Assembly (NCBI RefSeq): GCF_002795265.1 | Contig: NZ_CP024870.1 | Coordinates: forward strand, 868,001 to 932,000 | Length of the DNA: 64,000 bases | Direction of reading: 5' to 3' | Source: Spiroplasma clarkii | GTDB lineage: Bacteria > Bacillota_I > Bacilli_A > Mycoplasmatales > Mycoplasmataceae | Shown: piece by piece, positions 41,920-52,500 of the stretch | Layout: each line of letters starts with the position of its first letter | Position numbering within the stretch: position 1 is the stretch's first letter | Notes under the pieces: generated by a model | Seen by the model: the letters and a program-made list of their open reading frames with translations, nothing else | The model's database searches: none | Told to the model about the DNA's origin: nothing | Made by a program: the position numbers and the translations under genes

Positions 41920-42873
41920 TTACATATATTCAAAATTATATAATGGTACTTCATATATAGATTTTGTAATAATTGAATTTTTAGTTGCAATATTTTGATT
42001 AACTTGTAATAAATATATCCAACAAACATTAAACCTAGAGTTACTTTCCAATGAAAATTTATAAGTATAATTTTCATTTTCTTCAAGATCAATTGTTTCT
42101 TCAAAAAAATTAAATAATAAATTTGATGACTTATTATCAAATAAAGTTCCTTCATAAAAGTTTAAAACTTCACCATTTTCATCAAACTCTTTTGTATCAA
42201 AAAAATCTTTTGCTATTTTATAATCTCCAACAAATGGTATATTCTCATAAGCACTACTTTCAAAATTATAAACAGCTGCCTCATCTTTTAAAAACCTAAG
42301 AATATCTTTGTCATCATAGTCTGGTATTAATGTCAAATCTGTATAAGTTATTTTTTCAAGATCTATATAGTAAGCAAAGACTTCTTCAGTTTTTGTATAA
42401 GGTATACCTAAATTATAAAATCCAGACTCTTTCTTTAGAAAAAATAAATATACTTTTTCACTATCAGAATTTCCAGTAAAAGAAAATTCATACTCAACAT
42501 TTTCAGAACTTTGTTGATTTTTAGATTCAACAAAGACATCGAAAAGTTGATTTGATGAAGCTTGATCTAATGGTGCTCCTTTATAAAAATTTATATTTTT
42601 GCCATCTCAGTCAGTAAAATCTGAGTAACTGGGAACTTCATTTAGCAAGGTTTTATCTGGATTGAACTCTATTGGTTCAAATTTAGTTGTTTCAATGTCA
42701 TAATACTTTGCTGTTTTTAATATTTGTAAAATATCACTATTACCATAACCATCATTAAACGTCCCAAAAATTGTTGGTTTTGAAGGGGAATTTTCTGATG
42801 TGGAACACTTTCATGAATATATTCCTAAAGTTGATGGTAAAAATAGGTTTATTGCTAACAATAGTTTTCTCAT
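41920..42873 (-). CDS. Surface lipoprotein
   Basis: 317 residues. Lipoprotein signal MRKLLLAINLFLPSTLGIYSWKC, lipid Cys at ~23 (one Trp coded by TGA). The mature part is acidic and aromatic with three copies of a short pattern of the form DF-DWDG.N..FY.G..LD..SSN.LF (near residues 90, 170 and 205), suggesting an internally duplicated beta domain. GGAGGAAGG precedes ATG, with an extended -10 just upstream. Function unknown. Confidence 0.8.
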
Positions 42874-42892
42874 CCTTCCTCCTTTCAAAAAA

Positions 42893-42901
42893 ATTATAAC
42901 A
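42893..42901 (-). promoter_or_regulatory. Extended -10 promoter of the lipoprotein gene
   Basis: Minus-strand TGTTATAAT 20 bp upstream of ATG 42873. The rest of the spacer up to 43154 is A/T-rich without ORFs. Confidence 0.6.
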
Positions 42902-43154
42902 AACCTAAATAATGCGTCAATAATTGAAACATATAAAAGTTTAGAAAATTTATAAATTAAAAGTTTACAAAATAAAAAATATTTGCTAGTAAACTAATTT
43001 TTTGTCATAATTTTTTGAATAGAATCATAATAAAATCATTATTTGTAACTAATATTTTCACTAAATTATTTTATAAAGTTCTGTTAAAAGTGTGTAAATC
43101 ATAGTTAGCATTTGAAATTGAGAGGAATTTTCAAACAATAAAAATTTGAAATCT

Positions 43155-43182
43155 AAAAAAGGCATTTATTCAAATGCCTTTC
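43155..43182 (-). terminator. Terminator of the first lactose/cellobiose-type operon
   Basis: AAAGGCATTT / AAATGCCTTT stem followed by T6 on the minus strand, 12 bp beyond the EIIA stop. Confidence 0.85.
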
Positions 43183-43193
43183 AAAACCATTAA

Positions 43194-43523
43194 TTAATTT
43201 TTAACATTATTAAATCTATCATAAATTTCTATAAATTCCTTAGCCATCAAAATAATTGTTTGAGTTGTTAAAAGTTGATCTTCAGCATGCATAAAAATAA
43301 CTGGAAAGATAAATTTGCTTCCCCTAGCTTCTTCAACAACTACCTCCATATGAGCCTTTTCAGCTTCAATCATACTTTTTTCTGCCTCAGAAATTAATAA
43401 ATTAGCTTCAAAAATTTTATTTTCTTTTGCTAATTTAATTGAATTAATGGCATTGGTTTTTGCTTCACCTGCAGATGCAATAATTTGAAAGGAAATTTGT
43501 TCAAAATTAAGTTCCCTATTCAT
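43194..43523 (-). CDS. PTS EIIA component, lactose/cellobiose type
   Basis: 109 residues, all-helical EIIA type 3. The conserved SAGEAKTNAINSIKLAKENKI opens the first hairpin, and VIFMHAEDQLLTTQTI carries the phospho-His (~80). It is the only lactose/cellobiose-type EIIA in the window, although two EIIB genes of that type exist. ATG 43523 (after AAGGAAATCAAA) overlaps the end of the GH1 gene by 8 nt. Confidence 0.9.
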   Translation of the reverse strand: MNRELNFEQISFQIIASAGEAKTNAINSIKLAKENKIFEANLLISEAEKSMIEAEKAHMEVVVEEARGSKFIFPVIFMHAEDQLLTTQTIILMAKEFIEIYDRFNNVKN

Positions 43524-44949
43524 TTTGATTTCCTTCACTTAGTGCAATTAAACTCTCTTCAATTTCAAATTCATTATTGTTTTCTCTAACTGACTTGATT
43601 CATAGTCCTGAACTTTTAACCTTAAATTCCTTAGTTTTTAGATTAAATTCAATAAAACCATATCTGTTCTTAAATACATTATTTCAACTTCAATTATCAA
43701 TTAAAGTTCAGAGGTGGTAACCAAAACAGTTTGAACCAGCAGCAATTCCTTTATGCAAAAAGTATAAATGTTCTTTAATAAAATTGATTCGATAATCATC
43801 TTGAATTATGCCATCACTATTTTTGAAAGGTTCTTCATTATGTGCTCCCATTCCATTCTCTGAAATATATCATGGAATATTGTCATAATTGTTTTTGATA
43901 TCCATTGCAATATTATAAATGGTTTTAGGATGAATTTCTCAACCTCTTGATTCATTCATTCTTCTTTTTTGGAGAATATACTCTTCAAATCATCTTTGTG
44001 GTGAAGGATAATCCTTATTCTCAGGTTTTGGTGCTTGAACACGACAAGGTTGGTAAAAGTTTACTCCTAAAAAATCTATTTTAGCTTTGGCAATTATTTC
44101 TAAATCTGTTTTTTGGAACTCAGGCATAAGGTTTTCATTTTTTAAAAGAGTCACCAACTCTTTTGGGTATCTCCCAAAAATTGCAGTCTCTAGAAATGTT
44201 TTATTACATAACAAGTCACGAATTCTTGCAGCATTGACATGTTCAGCCTCATCATTCTTTGGATATGTTGGAGTCAGATTTAAAATAATTGCAATTTGTT
44301 TTTTACTTTGGTTTTTAAAAACCTCTCTAAAAACATTTACCACTTTTGCATGAGCTAAAATTGTATGATGACCTGCTAGTAAAGCTTCAGAAAAATTAGT
44401 TTGTTTTGGATAGTGAACACCATACAAATAGCCAAGTTCGACTGGTACCACCGGTTCATTAAATGTTGATCAATAATCAACTAAGTCCCCAAACAATTCA
44501 AAACATACTTTTGCATATTTTTCAAACAGTTCAACTACTTTTCTATTGGTTCAACCTCCAATTTCTTGGAGAACTGTTGGCATATCAAAATGAAACAAAT
44601 TTACAACTAATTTTGCACCTTTCGCATTAACTTCTTTAAAATAATCTCTATAAAAATTTACTGCATCTTGATTTACTTCAAGTGTTTCAAAATTATTTAT
44701 TAGTTGACTTCATTGAATTGATGTTCGATAACTATTTAATTTAATTTCATCAAGTAACTCAACTGCCTCAGTATGTCTTGAGTACAAGTCAATTACTTCA
44801 TCTGGTCCAACTCCTTCAAAAAAATCAGTTGGTGTTTGATCATATCATGTTTCCATAATACTTTTATTTACTTTATTTTTACTTCCTTCTGATTGCGGGC
44901 CAGATGATGCTGCCCCAAATCAAAAATCTTTTTTAAATTTAATTTTCAT
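43516..44949 (-). CDS. GH1 6-phospho-glycosidase, third copy type
   Basis: 477 residues. Acid/base in STFNEPVVPVE, nucleophile in YISENGMG. The phosphate region reads NVFKNRYGFIEFNL and lacks the SxSTxEM serine cluster of the two 16-23 kb enzymes, so substrate recognition differs (6-phospho-beta-galactosidase-like or another glycoside). Cytosolic. Preceded by a ROK kinase gene and followed by EIIA. GGGGGATAAA before ATG. Intact. Confidence 0.9.
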
Positions 44950-44959
44950 TTTATCCCCC

Positions 44960-45832
44960 TTATTTCTTTGCTAATAAATTAGCGCCAATTAAATTTGAAT
45001 CATTAAAATACTTACAAGTTTTTATCTCAAAATATTGAGGCATTTCTGAATCAATAATAATTTTTGAAATCGCTTGTTTTAGTTTTTTTATAAATATTTT
45101 GTTTTCACTTATTGCTCCCCCAATGGCAATAATTTTTGGATCAATTACAAAACTTAAATTTGCAATTAACTTAGCTAAGTTATGAATTTGAAAGTTAATT
45201 TCTTCTTCAAATTTATTATTAATTTCAAATTCTTTATAAATTTCTTTTGCAGAAAGTTTCAATTTATATTTGTTTTCAACATTTCATTCAAGTCCTAAGG
45301 TGGCACAGTCAACTGAATTATTTATAAATTCTCCAGTTTCATATCTTGATAAACCTGCACCAATTTCACCAGCAAGCAAATGTGAACCTTTATGTAATTT
45401 GTTGTTAACAATAATTGAACAACCAAGCCCTGTTCCTATTACAAACATTAAACCATTCTCACAATTTTTTAAAACTCCTAATTCCAATTCTGCAATTGCA
45501 GCACAATTGGAGTCATTGTCTACAAAAACATTTATTTTATACTCATTTTCAAAAAATGTTTTGAAATTAATTTGAGTAAGATTTTCAATGGCACTTAAGC
45601 CGCTAATTTCTCCAGTTCTTGTATTAATTATTCCTGGTGATGCAATACAAATGTTATCAATAGATTCAATTGCTATTTTTGCTTTGATTCAATTATTAAT
45701 TTCAGTTAGTAATTTTTTTCCTGAATAAATTTCATTGTGATAATCTAAAAGATCTCTTTTTACAATTTGTTGGTTTTCAAAAATTGCTATCTTTGTAGAT
45801 TTACCACCAATATCAAATACTAAATTTTTCAT
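44960..45832 (-). CDS. ROK-family sugar kinase
   Basis: 290 residues. VFDIGGKSTKIAIF (phosphate 1), FVDNDSNCAAIAE, MFVIGTGLGCSIIVNN (adenosine/phosphate 2) and LAGEIGAG are present. The zinc-binding CxCGxxGC seen in many ROK proteins is absent (here the region reads NNSVDCATLGLEW). It phosphorylates glucose or another hexose released by the GH1 enzyme, in the cytosol. Confidence 0.88.
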
Positions 45833-45837
45833 TTTTT

Positions 45838-46047
45838 TTACCTCAAATTTATTATTACAGCAACCAGTACGCTAGCAAGTGCTAGTAGTCCCAGTGCTAC
45901 ACTACAAGTGTTTTTAATTATTTTATCAAGCATATTTTTACCACCAGATTCACTTAGTCAATTAACAAGTTTAATTACGAGAAAAATACTAGCCAACAAT
46001 ATTACTGATAAAATTACCAGTAATATTGTTCAAACTGTTAATGACAA
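45838..46047 (-). CDS. Small two-TM protein in the PTS operon
   Basis: 69 residues if started at TTG 46047; an ATG 45 bases before the second TM with GGTGG in front (MLDKIIKN, ~31 residues) is an alternative. Two membrane segments (TVWTILLVILSVILLASIFL and VALGLLALASVLVAVII) are linked by SESGGKN. It lies between EIIB and the ROK kinase without gaps, so it is probably translated. No family recognised; it is not the SemiSWEET seen in the second operon. Confidence 0.5.
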
Positions 46048-46048
46048 A

Positions 46049-46366
46049 CTAGTCTTTTATTATTGATAGAGCCTGGTTTAGCACAGCTTCTCCATCAACT
46101 CTCCCATAATTTTGAGCACTAATAATTTCAACAGTTATGTCTAAGTTTCTAGTAGCTCTTTTAAATTTAGCAAGTTCATGACCAACTTGTGGACCAAGTA
46201 AAACACAGTCTCAACCTTCTAAAATTTGAACTGCTTCACTAACTGGAACCGCTTCTATTTCAACAGCTAAATTTTTTGTGGCTGCTGCTTTCATCTTATT
46301 GACCAACAATGATGTTGACATCCCAGCATTACAAGCTAGTAATATTTTTTTCACACTATCTCTCAT
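46049..46366 (-). CDS. PTS EIIB component, lactose/cellobiose type, operon 1
   Basis: 105 residues. Phospho-Cys in ILLACNAGMSTSLLV (~12); central VLLGPQVGHEL and one TGA-Trp. Transfers phosphate from the EIIA to the sugar on EIIC. Starts 2 nt after the stop of a chimeric EIIC that probably cannot transport, so it may serve another permease. Confidence 0.9.
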
Positions 46367-46368
46367 CT

Positions 46369-46995
46369 CTATTTGTTTTTTACATTAAAATTGCTATGAT
46401 GCAAATGATTTGTTGCTAATTTTTCAGATGCAAGTTTCTCTAATTCTAATCTGGCAGCTTGTTTTTCTGCTATCTTTACAAATGGAGTATATCCCACAAA
46501 GTAGACTCCAGCACAAGCAAACCACAGCACAATTGCTTTTCAGTCTAATGAACTATTTAAGAAAGCCATAGTAAACAATGGTAGTGTCCAAGGATTGTCA
46601 ATTGTGGTTGCATCAACCATTCCTGTACTCATAACTAGGTACACTATTGCTGCATTAAGAACTGGTAGTAAAACAAATGGAATAAATCAAACAATATTTA
46701 GCATAATTGGTAACCCAAAAATCATTGGTTCATTGATATTAAACAATCCTATAAATGCAGAATAAATGCAAAACACCATGAAAAATCTACTAAAAGAGTC
46801 ATGTGTTGAATCCTCCATCATAGTTAAAAACAGTCATATAAATGTTCCTGATGCTAGCAAAAAACTGATATTTGATATTATTAATATGGAAAATGTTGTG
46901 GTTATAAATTTCTTGGTGTTTGCCAGTTTTTCTATTCTTTTAAAGTCAATCACCTCATTAAGTTTATATTTTTCAATTGTTTCTTGTAAATTCAT
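46369..46995 (-). pseudogene. Chimeric truncated EIIC: membrane-family N-terminus fused to PTS C-terminus
   Basis: 208 residues. Residues 1-~80 (MNLQETIEKYKLNEVIDFK, two TM) belong to the membrane-protein family encoded next door at 47019 and 47959. From GLFNINEPMIFGLPIMLN (residue ~82) to the end it is the C-terminal third to half of a lactose/cellobiose EIIC, including the NINEP substrate motif. The normal N-terminal ~250 residues of EIIC are missing. The junction is seamless and in frame. It probably arose by deletion between a third family member and the operon's EIIC; transport function is unlikely. GGAGGAAAGT precedes ATG 46995. Confidence 0.85.
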
Positions 46996-47018
46996 ACTTT
47001 CCTCCATAGTCGCCACTA

Positions 47019-47933
47019 CTAACTGTTGATTTGAGTGATCAAATTTTCAATTGTTGAAACTTCCTTTTCATAACTTTGAACTAATCTTATAATCCAACGT
47101 TTTAACTTAAATCTCTTTTCAAAACCATCTAAAGAACTTTGTTTAAAATCTTTAACCTCCACACAATTTAACTCACTAAATTTAGTTTCTACCAAAGTTA
47201 AATTTGTTAGATTTTGTTTTGATTGAGTTTTTTTAAAGAACAATATTCCTGCATAAGTTGGTTTGGTAAAAAAATTATTTTCGGTTAATGAATCTCCAAC
47301 ATATATTGGTTCTATTAGAGTAGCTAATAAAACTACAAAACAACCAATTGTTATAAGTAATTTCCAAAGATCAATTCTTCGTCCCTTATAATAATATGTA
47401 TATAAGTAATTACAACCATTAATATAATAAATTCTTTTTGGAAATCTAAAACTATTTTCTGATACATAAGTTTCTACTTGTTCTGGTTGTAAAATTTCTA
47501 CAATGTCCTTGTCAGTGGAAACTTGCATCAACTTGATATGTTGTTTGCCAATAACCCGATTAAAAATTTCATTGTAATTAATTTTTTTTAGTTCACCTTT
47601 AAGTTTTTTATGAATATCTAATCTTTTACCATAAATTAAGTTCTTAAGAATGTAAATTGTTAGAAGCAAACTAGCAAATAAAGTAGCAAAAATAAGATAT
47701 GCAACCAAAATTAAAATAAGAAGTATATAACCAAAGTCATAGTTTCCTCAACCACTTAAATATAAAAATAAGCGAACAAGTAAGTATGCAACCAAGGCTA
47801 ATGCTAGATTTGAGAATATTAAGGAAAAAATTGAATAAACTGTGAACCACTTGGTGTTTGCCAGTTTTTCTATTCTTTTAAAATCAACCACCTCATTAAG
47901 TTTATATTTTTCAATTGTTTCTTGTAAATTCAT
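47019..47933 (-). CDS. Membrane protein family of unknown function, member 1
   Basis: 304 residues. MNLQETIEKYKLNEVVDFK is a cytosolic N-terminus shared by three genes here. TM pair at ~35-60 and ~70-95, a soluble ~110-residue middle (KNLIYGKRLDIHKKLKGEL), a third TM at ~190-210, then a ~90-residue soluble end (TYAGILFFKKTQSKQN). Many Trp are TGA. It has no motif I recognise. It ends just before the chimeric gene, to whose N-terminus it is closely similar. Confidence 0.75.
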
Positions 47934-47958
47934 ACTTTCCTCCATAGTTTACATACTA

Positions 47959-48873
47959 CTAACTGTTGATTTGAGTGATCAAATTTTCAATTGTTGAGAC
48001 TTCTTTTTCATAACTTTGAACTAATTTTAAAACTCAACGTTTTAACTTAAATCTCTTTTCAAAACCATCTAAAGAGCTTTTATTAAATTCTTTAACCTCC
48101 ACACAATTTAACTCACTAAATTTAGTTTCTACCAAAGTTAAATTTGTTAGATTTTGTTTTGATTGAGTTTTTTTAAAGAACAATATTCCTGCATGGGTTG
48201 GTTTGGTAAAAAAACCACTTCCTATCAAGGCACTTTCAGGTGCAGGGGCTCAAAGTAATACAAGTAAAGTTACAAAACAACCAATTGCTATTAGTAATTT
48301 TCAAGGATCAATTCTTCGTCCCTTATAATAGTATGTATATAAGTAATCGCAACCATTAATATGATAAATTCTTTTTGGAGACCTAAAACTATTTTCTGAT
48401 GCATAAGTATCTGCTTGTTCTGGCCATAACAACTCTACAATGTCTTCATCAGTGGAATTTTGCATTAATTTAATATGCTGCTTGCCAATAACTCGGTTAA
48501 GAATTTCATTGTAATCAATCTTTTTTAATTCACTTCTGAGTTTTTTATGAATATCTAATCTTTTACCATAAATTAGGTTTTTAGCAATGTAAATTGTCAG
48601 AAGCAAACTGGCAAATACAATAGCAACAATAAGATATGCAACCAGAATTAAAAAAAGAAGTATATATTCAGACCCTAAGCCTCCTAAACCACCTGCTAAA
48701 TATAAAAACAAGCGAATGAATAAGTATGCAAATCATGCCAGAAGTAGATTTGAGAATATTAAGGAAAAAATTGAATAAACTGTGAACCACTTGATGTTTG
48801 CTAGTTTTTCTATTCTTTTAAAATCAACCACCTCATTAAGTTTATATTTTTCAATTGTTTCTTGTAAATTCAT
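47959..48873 (-). CDS. Membrane protein family of unknown function, member 2
   Basis: 304 residues, same length and topology as member 1 and very similar at DNA level in its 5-prime 90 bp and 3-prime half. Divergence concentrates in the membrane segments (residues ~45-75) and around 200-225. GGAGGACAAAG before ATG 48873. Upstream is a -10 box (48999). Together with member 1 and the chimera it forms a tandem array. Confidence 0.75.
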
Positions 48874-48998
48874 CTTTGTCCTCCAAAGTTTTCTAATAAT
48901 TTCTTGAAAAAGTAATTTTAAAATAAGGTTGCTCTTTGTCGTCTGAAGTTTATGGTAAATTGCTTAATGAATAATTGTCGGGGTAAACTTATAAAATT

Positions 48999-49004
48999 AT
49001 TATA
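48999..49004 (-). promoter_or_regulatory. -10 box of the membrane-protein array
   Basis: TATAAT on the minus strand preceded by G, ~125 bp upstream of ATG 48873. After loss of the PTS operon's own 5-prime end it may also drive the PTS genes. The remainder of 48874-49301 is A/T-rich spacer with no ORF. Confidence 0.5.
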
Positions 49005-49301
49005 CTTGTTTTTCCAAAAATATTATAAACATTTAAAAATCAATTTGAATATTTACACAATTTAATTTTTTTAGAAAATCTGTGAGATTTGTTGATTGTC
49101 ACTATTGTCAAAAAACCCGATTCTAGCCTATTCCTACCTTATTCATCGAGCAAATTTCAGTCAAAATTAATGCTCACAGCTAATAATTTAAATTTATTTT
49201 TTTTAATTTATCATTGCAAAAAGAAAATTTAGGTGTATTATTTAAACATTAGCAACCCCCTTTAGCAATCATAAAAATGTAATTGATGAATTTAAACTAA
49301 T

Positions 49302-49326
49302 AAAAACCCAGATACTATGATCTGGG
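49302..49326 (-). terminator. Terminator of the membrane protein gene at 49382
   Basis: CCCAGAT / ATCTGGG stem with ACTATG loop and T5 on the minus strand. Confidence 0.8.
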
Positions 49327-49381
49327 TAGAATTCTCTTTGAAGTTATAACTTCTATAGTAATTAATTATTGTGCAATCTTG

Positions 49382-50263
49382 TTATTTTGCAGTCAAAACT
49401 TCAATGATGCCAGCAATGTTTCTTTTCATTGCATTGATTATTCTATTCATTGTTTGGGGATAGTTAAAGTAATCTCCAAAACAAAAGTTATTTAAATGTA
49501 ATGCATGCTTTGTTTCCATAGGTTGTTCTATTTCACCATTTTTTATTAGTTTTAACTTATATAAATTTCGGCGAAATGATTTAGTTTTTATTACTTTTGG
49601 ATTTGGTCGCTTAGCATTTGCATCCACAAAAATAGTAGCTGCTGCAATTACTGCTCAAACATAAATCATCTTGAAAATAAATATTCTGAGACTTTCTTTG
49701 AAAGAATTGTCAACCTTTGCTAAACTAATTTGACATTGAAATTCAGCTTCTGCATATCTCAATTTGTAAACATTTGCCTGGAAAATTTGATTTTCATTAA
49801 CTTTAACAAACTCTGTATCAACGTGAAATTTTTCAAATTCCAACTTTTGCTCTGGGTAATCAACTTTTAAAACTTGATTATAAATTCCTATGAAATCAAT
49901 TTTGTTAATTTCTCTAGCCAAATTCTCATCCTTTAAAGTTCCACCATTGTAAACAAAGTAAAGCAAGTCACAAAAAACAATTCAGGCAAGGAGCAAAAAT
50001 GCAAACATTGCAATTGAACAAGTAGAAACAATGACAAAATAGTACTTTTTATTCAATTGGATTTTCCCAGCAGCTTCTAAAATTAAATAGTATGCAACTC
50101 CAGTAATTGTACCCAAAACTAGTAACAATAAAAATGTCAAGAGTAAAGTTTCAAAAACTATCCTTAATCTTCTTTTTTTGTTAACTCGATAACTATTATC
50201 TTTCAATTCTTCAATTTTGATGAAGTTATCAATTGAATATCTTTTGATCATTTTTGCTTCCAT
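49382..50263 (-). CDS. Membrane protein family of unknown function, divergent member
   Basis: 293 residues with the same plan as the 47-49 kb genes: short cytosolic N-terminus with a DNFIKIEEL stretch, TM pair (~38-65 and ~73-95), a soluble middle (IDFIGIYNQVLKVDYPEQKL aligns loosely with INYNEIFNRVIGKQHIKL), a third TM (~175-195), a soluble end. Sequence identity is low. AAAGGAGCATTT precedes ATG. No function assigned. Confidence 0.7.
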
Positions 50264-50388
50264 AAATGCTCCTTTTATTTGTCTAAAAAGTATTGAAAAC
50301 AACTTTCTACACTTTAATGATACCAAACTTAGATGGATAATCTTGTTTCTTTCATTATTGATAATTAATTTTTGATGTGTAAATAGAG

Positions 50389-52500
50389 TTATTTTATCTC
50401 AACATGTTTAAAGATCACAGAGTTTGCATTGTAATCAAGCAATGAGAATGATCCATCTGTCTCAATTTCAAAGTCTTTGACATCAAATGCATCAATAAGT
50501 AATTGCTCATTTAAGTAAAAACTGATTTTTTCATCAACATATGTGACTCTTAACTTGTTATTTCCTAAAATTGGTGTACAGTTTACTTTTGTAAGCAACT
50601 CTGATTTTAAGTAATTTTTAAAATGGACTATTTCAACTGTATTTTCTTTAAGAATAAAGGCTAATTTATCATAAATTCCCCTTACAAAAACTGATAAACC
50701 AAAATGATAATTCTGGTTAACTTCAACCTCAAGAGTATAGTCAAATTCTAAACTATTGTTACTTCCAAAATATAACTCATTGAATTTATTATCATTAGTA
50801 TTGGTAAGACCAGTTTCAGTTATCTCCCACCCATATTGGTATGATGAAAATCCTAATGGATTGCTATGTCTTGTAGTCCAAACCTCTTTGCTAGTTTTTG
50901 ATAAATCTAGTGAAATTAAAGGCTTCCCAGTAATTTCAAAATTTTTAATATCAATTTTGACAAATCTTTTTAGTAAAAATAAATCTTTGTCTAAAAAATT
51001 ATATTGTATCCCAACTTTATAAATGTGTTCATCCTTTAGTTTAGGGATATTAAATTCAAATTTCATTCAATCATCACTTGTAATTTTAAACTCAGAAGTA
51101 TATACTTCACCTGTTGTTGTTTCAACAAAAGTTTGAGCTGCAATCTGTTGACTTGAATCTGCTTGCGTTTGTCTAATTTCACAGCTTATCTTTTGACCAC
51201 TAAATATTGTTGGTGTAATCTCAGGGTCATATCTTGAATCATCAAATTCATTGGCAAAATAAAATGAATTAAAGTACGTTCTAAATGTGTCATTTGGTGT
51301 TAAGAAAGAAAAGTATGATCTTAAGAATTTTTCATCTTCGAAAACCTTGCAGAAATTCACTTTCTTTGAATAGATTTTGTCTGGACCAACTGAGGTTTTG
51401 AAACCTTTTTTAGCAAATTTATTATCAAAATTTCATTGTAATTTTGAATTTTCTTGACTAATTTTTACACCAGTAAAATATCTTTTTGAAAGTGCCACTG
51501 TTCTTTTGGCAAGTTCTGAAATATATTGAATATTCAATTGCCCCATTGCTGTTGAACATATGATTTCGTCATTTAAAGGATTAATCCATTTTTCAGCAAT
51601 TCCATCAAGTCCAACCAACGCACCCATTATCATTCCAGCATTTCCCACATTACTATCTGTGTCTTCTCCACCTCTTAATGTGTACTCAAGTGCTTTATCA
51701 AAACTATTTTCTGAGCACAGCAAGCCAATTAAAGTAACCGCAGCACTGGGAATGACATGACAAACACCAGGATAATCTTTTTCTAAGTAATTTGTTTTTA
51801 TGTAATCAAAGTTTTCCTCTCAAACTTTTGAAGTTTTGTTAAATTCAATTATAGCAGTACACATTTCTTTATAAGGTGAAGTTGGTAGCAGTGCACAAAT
51901 TTTTTCAACAATTGTAGTGATATTGCTATTATCTTCAAATGCAAGAGCGACACACCCAGACATAAACATAGCTCCAATCACTGCATCTCCATCATGAGTT
52001 ACACTAGCCATTTTTTTAGCTAGCTTCATAGCTTCAATCACATTCAATGGACTCAACAATCCTCAATGATCATTGAAGATTTCCCCTCCAATTTGTTCAG
52101 TAATTCAATCTGGGTTTACTGTCTTTGACCCAGATTCTGGAGGTAAAATCCCACTATTTAAATTTATGTAGGCTGTATGTTCAGTGGCTACATCTTTGCC
52201 ACCTCACCACATTACTCCATGACCATTAGGTACTAGATTCATAATTGCTTCAGCAAAGTTTGCAGTCTCAAGATTTGCTTGAGAAAGTGCTTTTAAATTT
52301 TCTTGAAAAATCATTCCTCACATGTAATCATCATCTGCTGCATATTTGCCATAATTAACTAAGTAATTGTCAAATTTACAAAATACTTCTGCAATTTCTT
52401 CTTTTTTTCAAATCTCAGTTGGTGTACCAAAAATAATCCCGACAATTTTACCAATTCAACCTGAATAAACTTTCTTAAAATAGTTTTGTGGATAGTCCAT
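50389..52500 (-). CDS. ADP-ribosylglycohydrolase-like enzyme with large C-terminal extension
   Basis: 703 residues. The first ~330 form the DraG-type all-helical fold: SGWIGKIVGIIFGTPTEIW at the start, AADDDYMWGMIF, VTHDGDAVIGAMFMSGCVALAF and RGGEDTDSNVGNAGMIMGALVG supply the metal-binding Asp residues. Residues ~340-703 are beta-rich, with a laminin-G/concanavalin-like second half (FDYTLEVEVNQNYHFGLSVF). No signal peptide, so cytosolic. Its ATG overlaps the PTS stop (TAATG), indicating translational coupling, and it probably processes the sugar-phosphate imported by that PTS rather than ADP-ribosyl-protein. Confidence 0.8.

Noticed and set aside
41910-42155. An 81-residue alternative frame inside the lipoprotein at 41920
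   Set aside because: It overlaps a lipoprotein with a clear signal peptide, ribosome site and promoter, and has low-complexity composition.
50389-52500. A toxin or antiphage role for the ADP-ribosylglycohydrolase-like gene
   Set aside because: There is no ADP-ribosyltransferase or toxin partner nearby; translational coupling to a PTS gene argues for metabolism.
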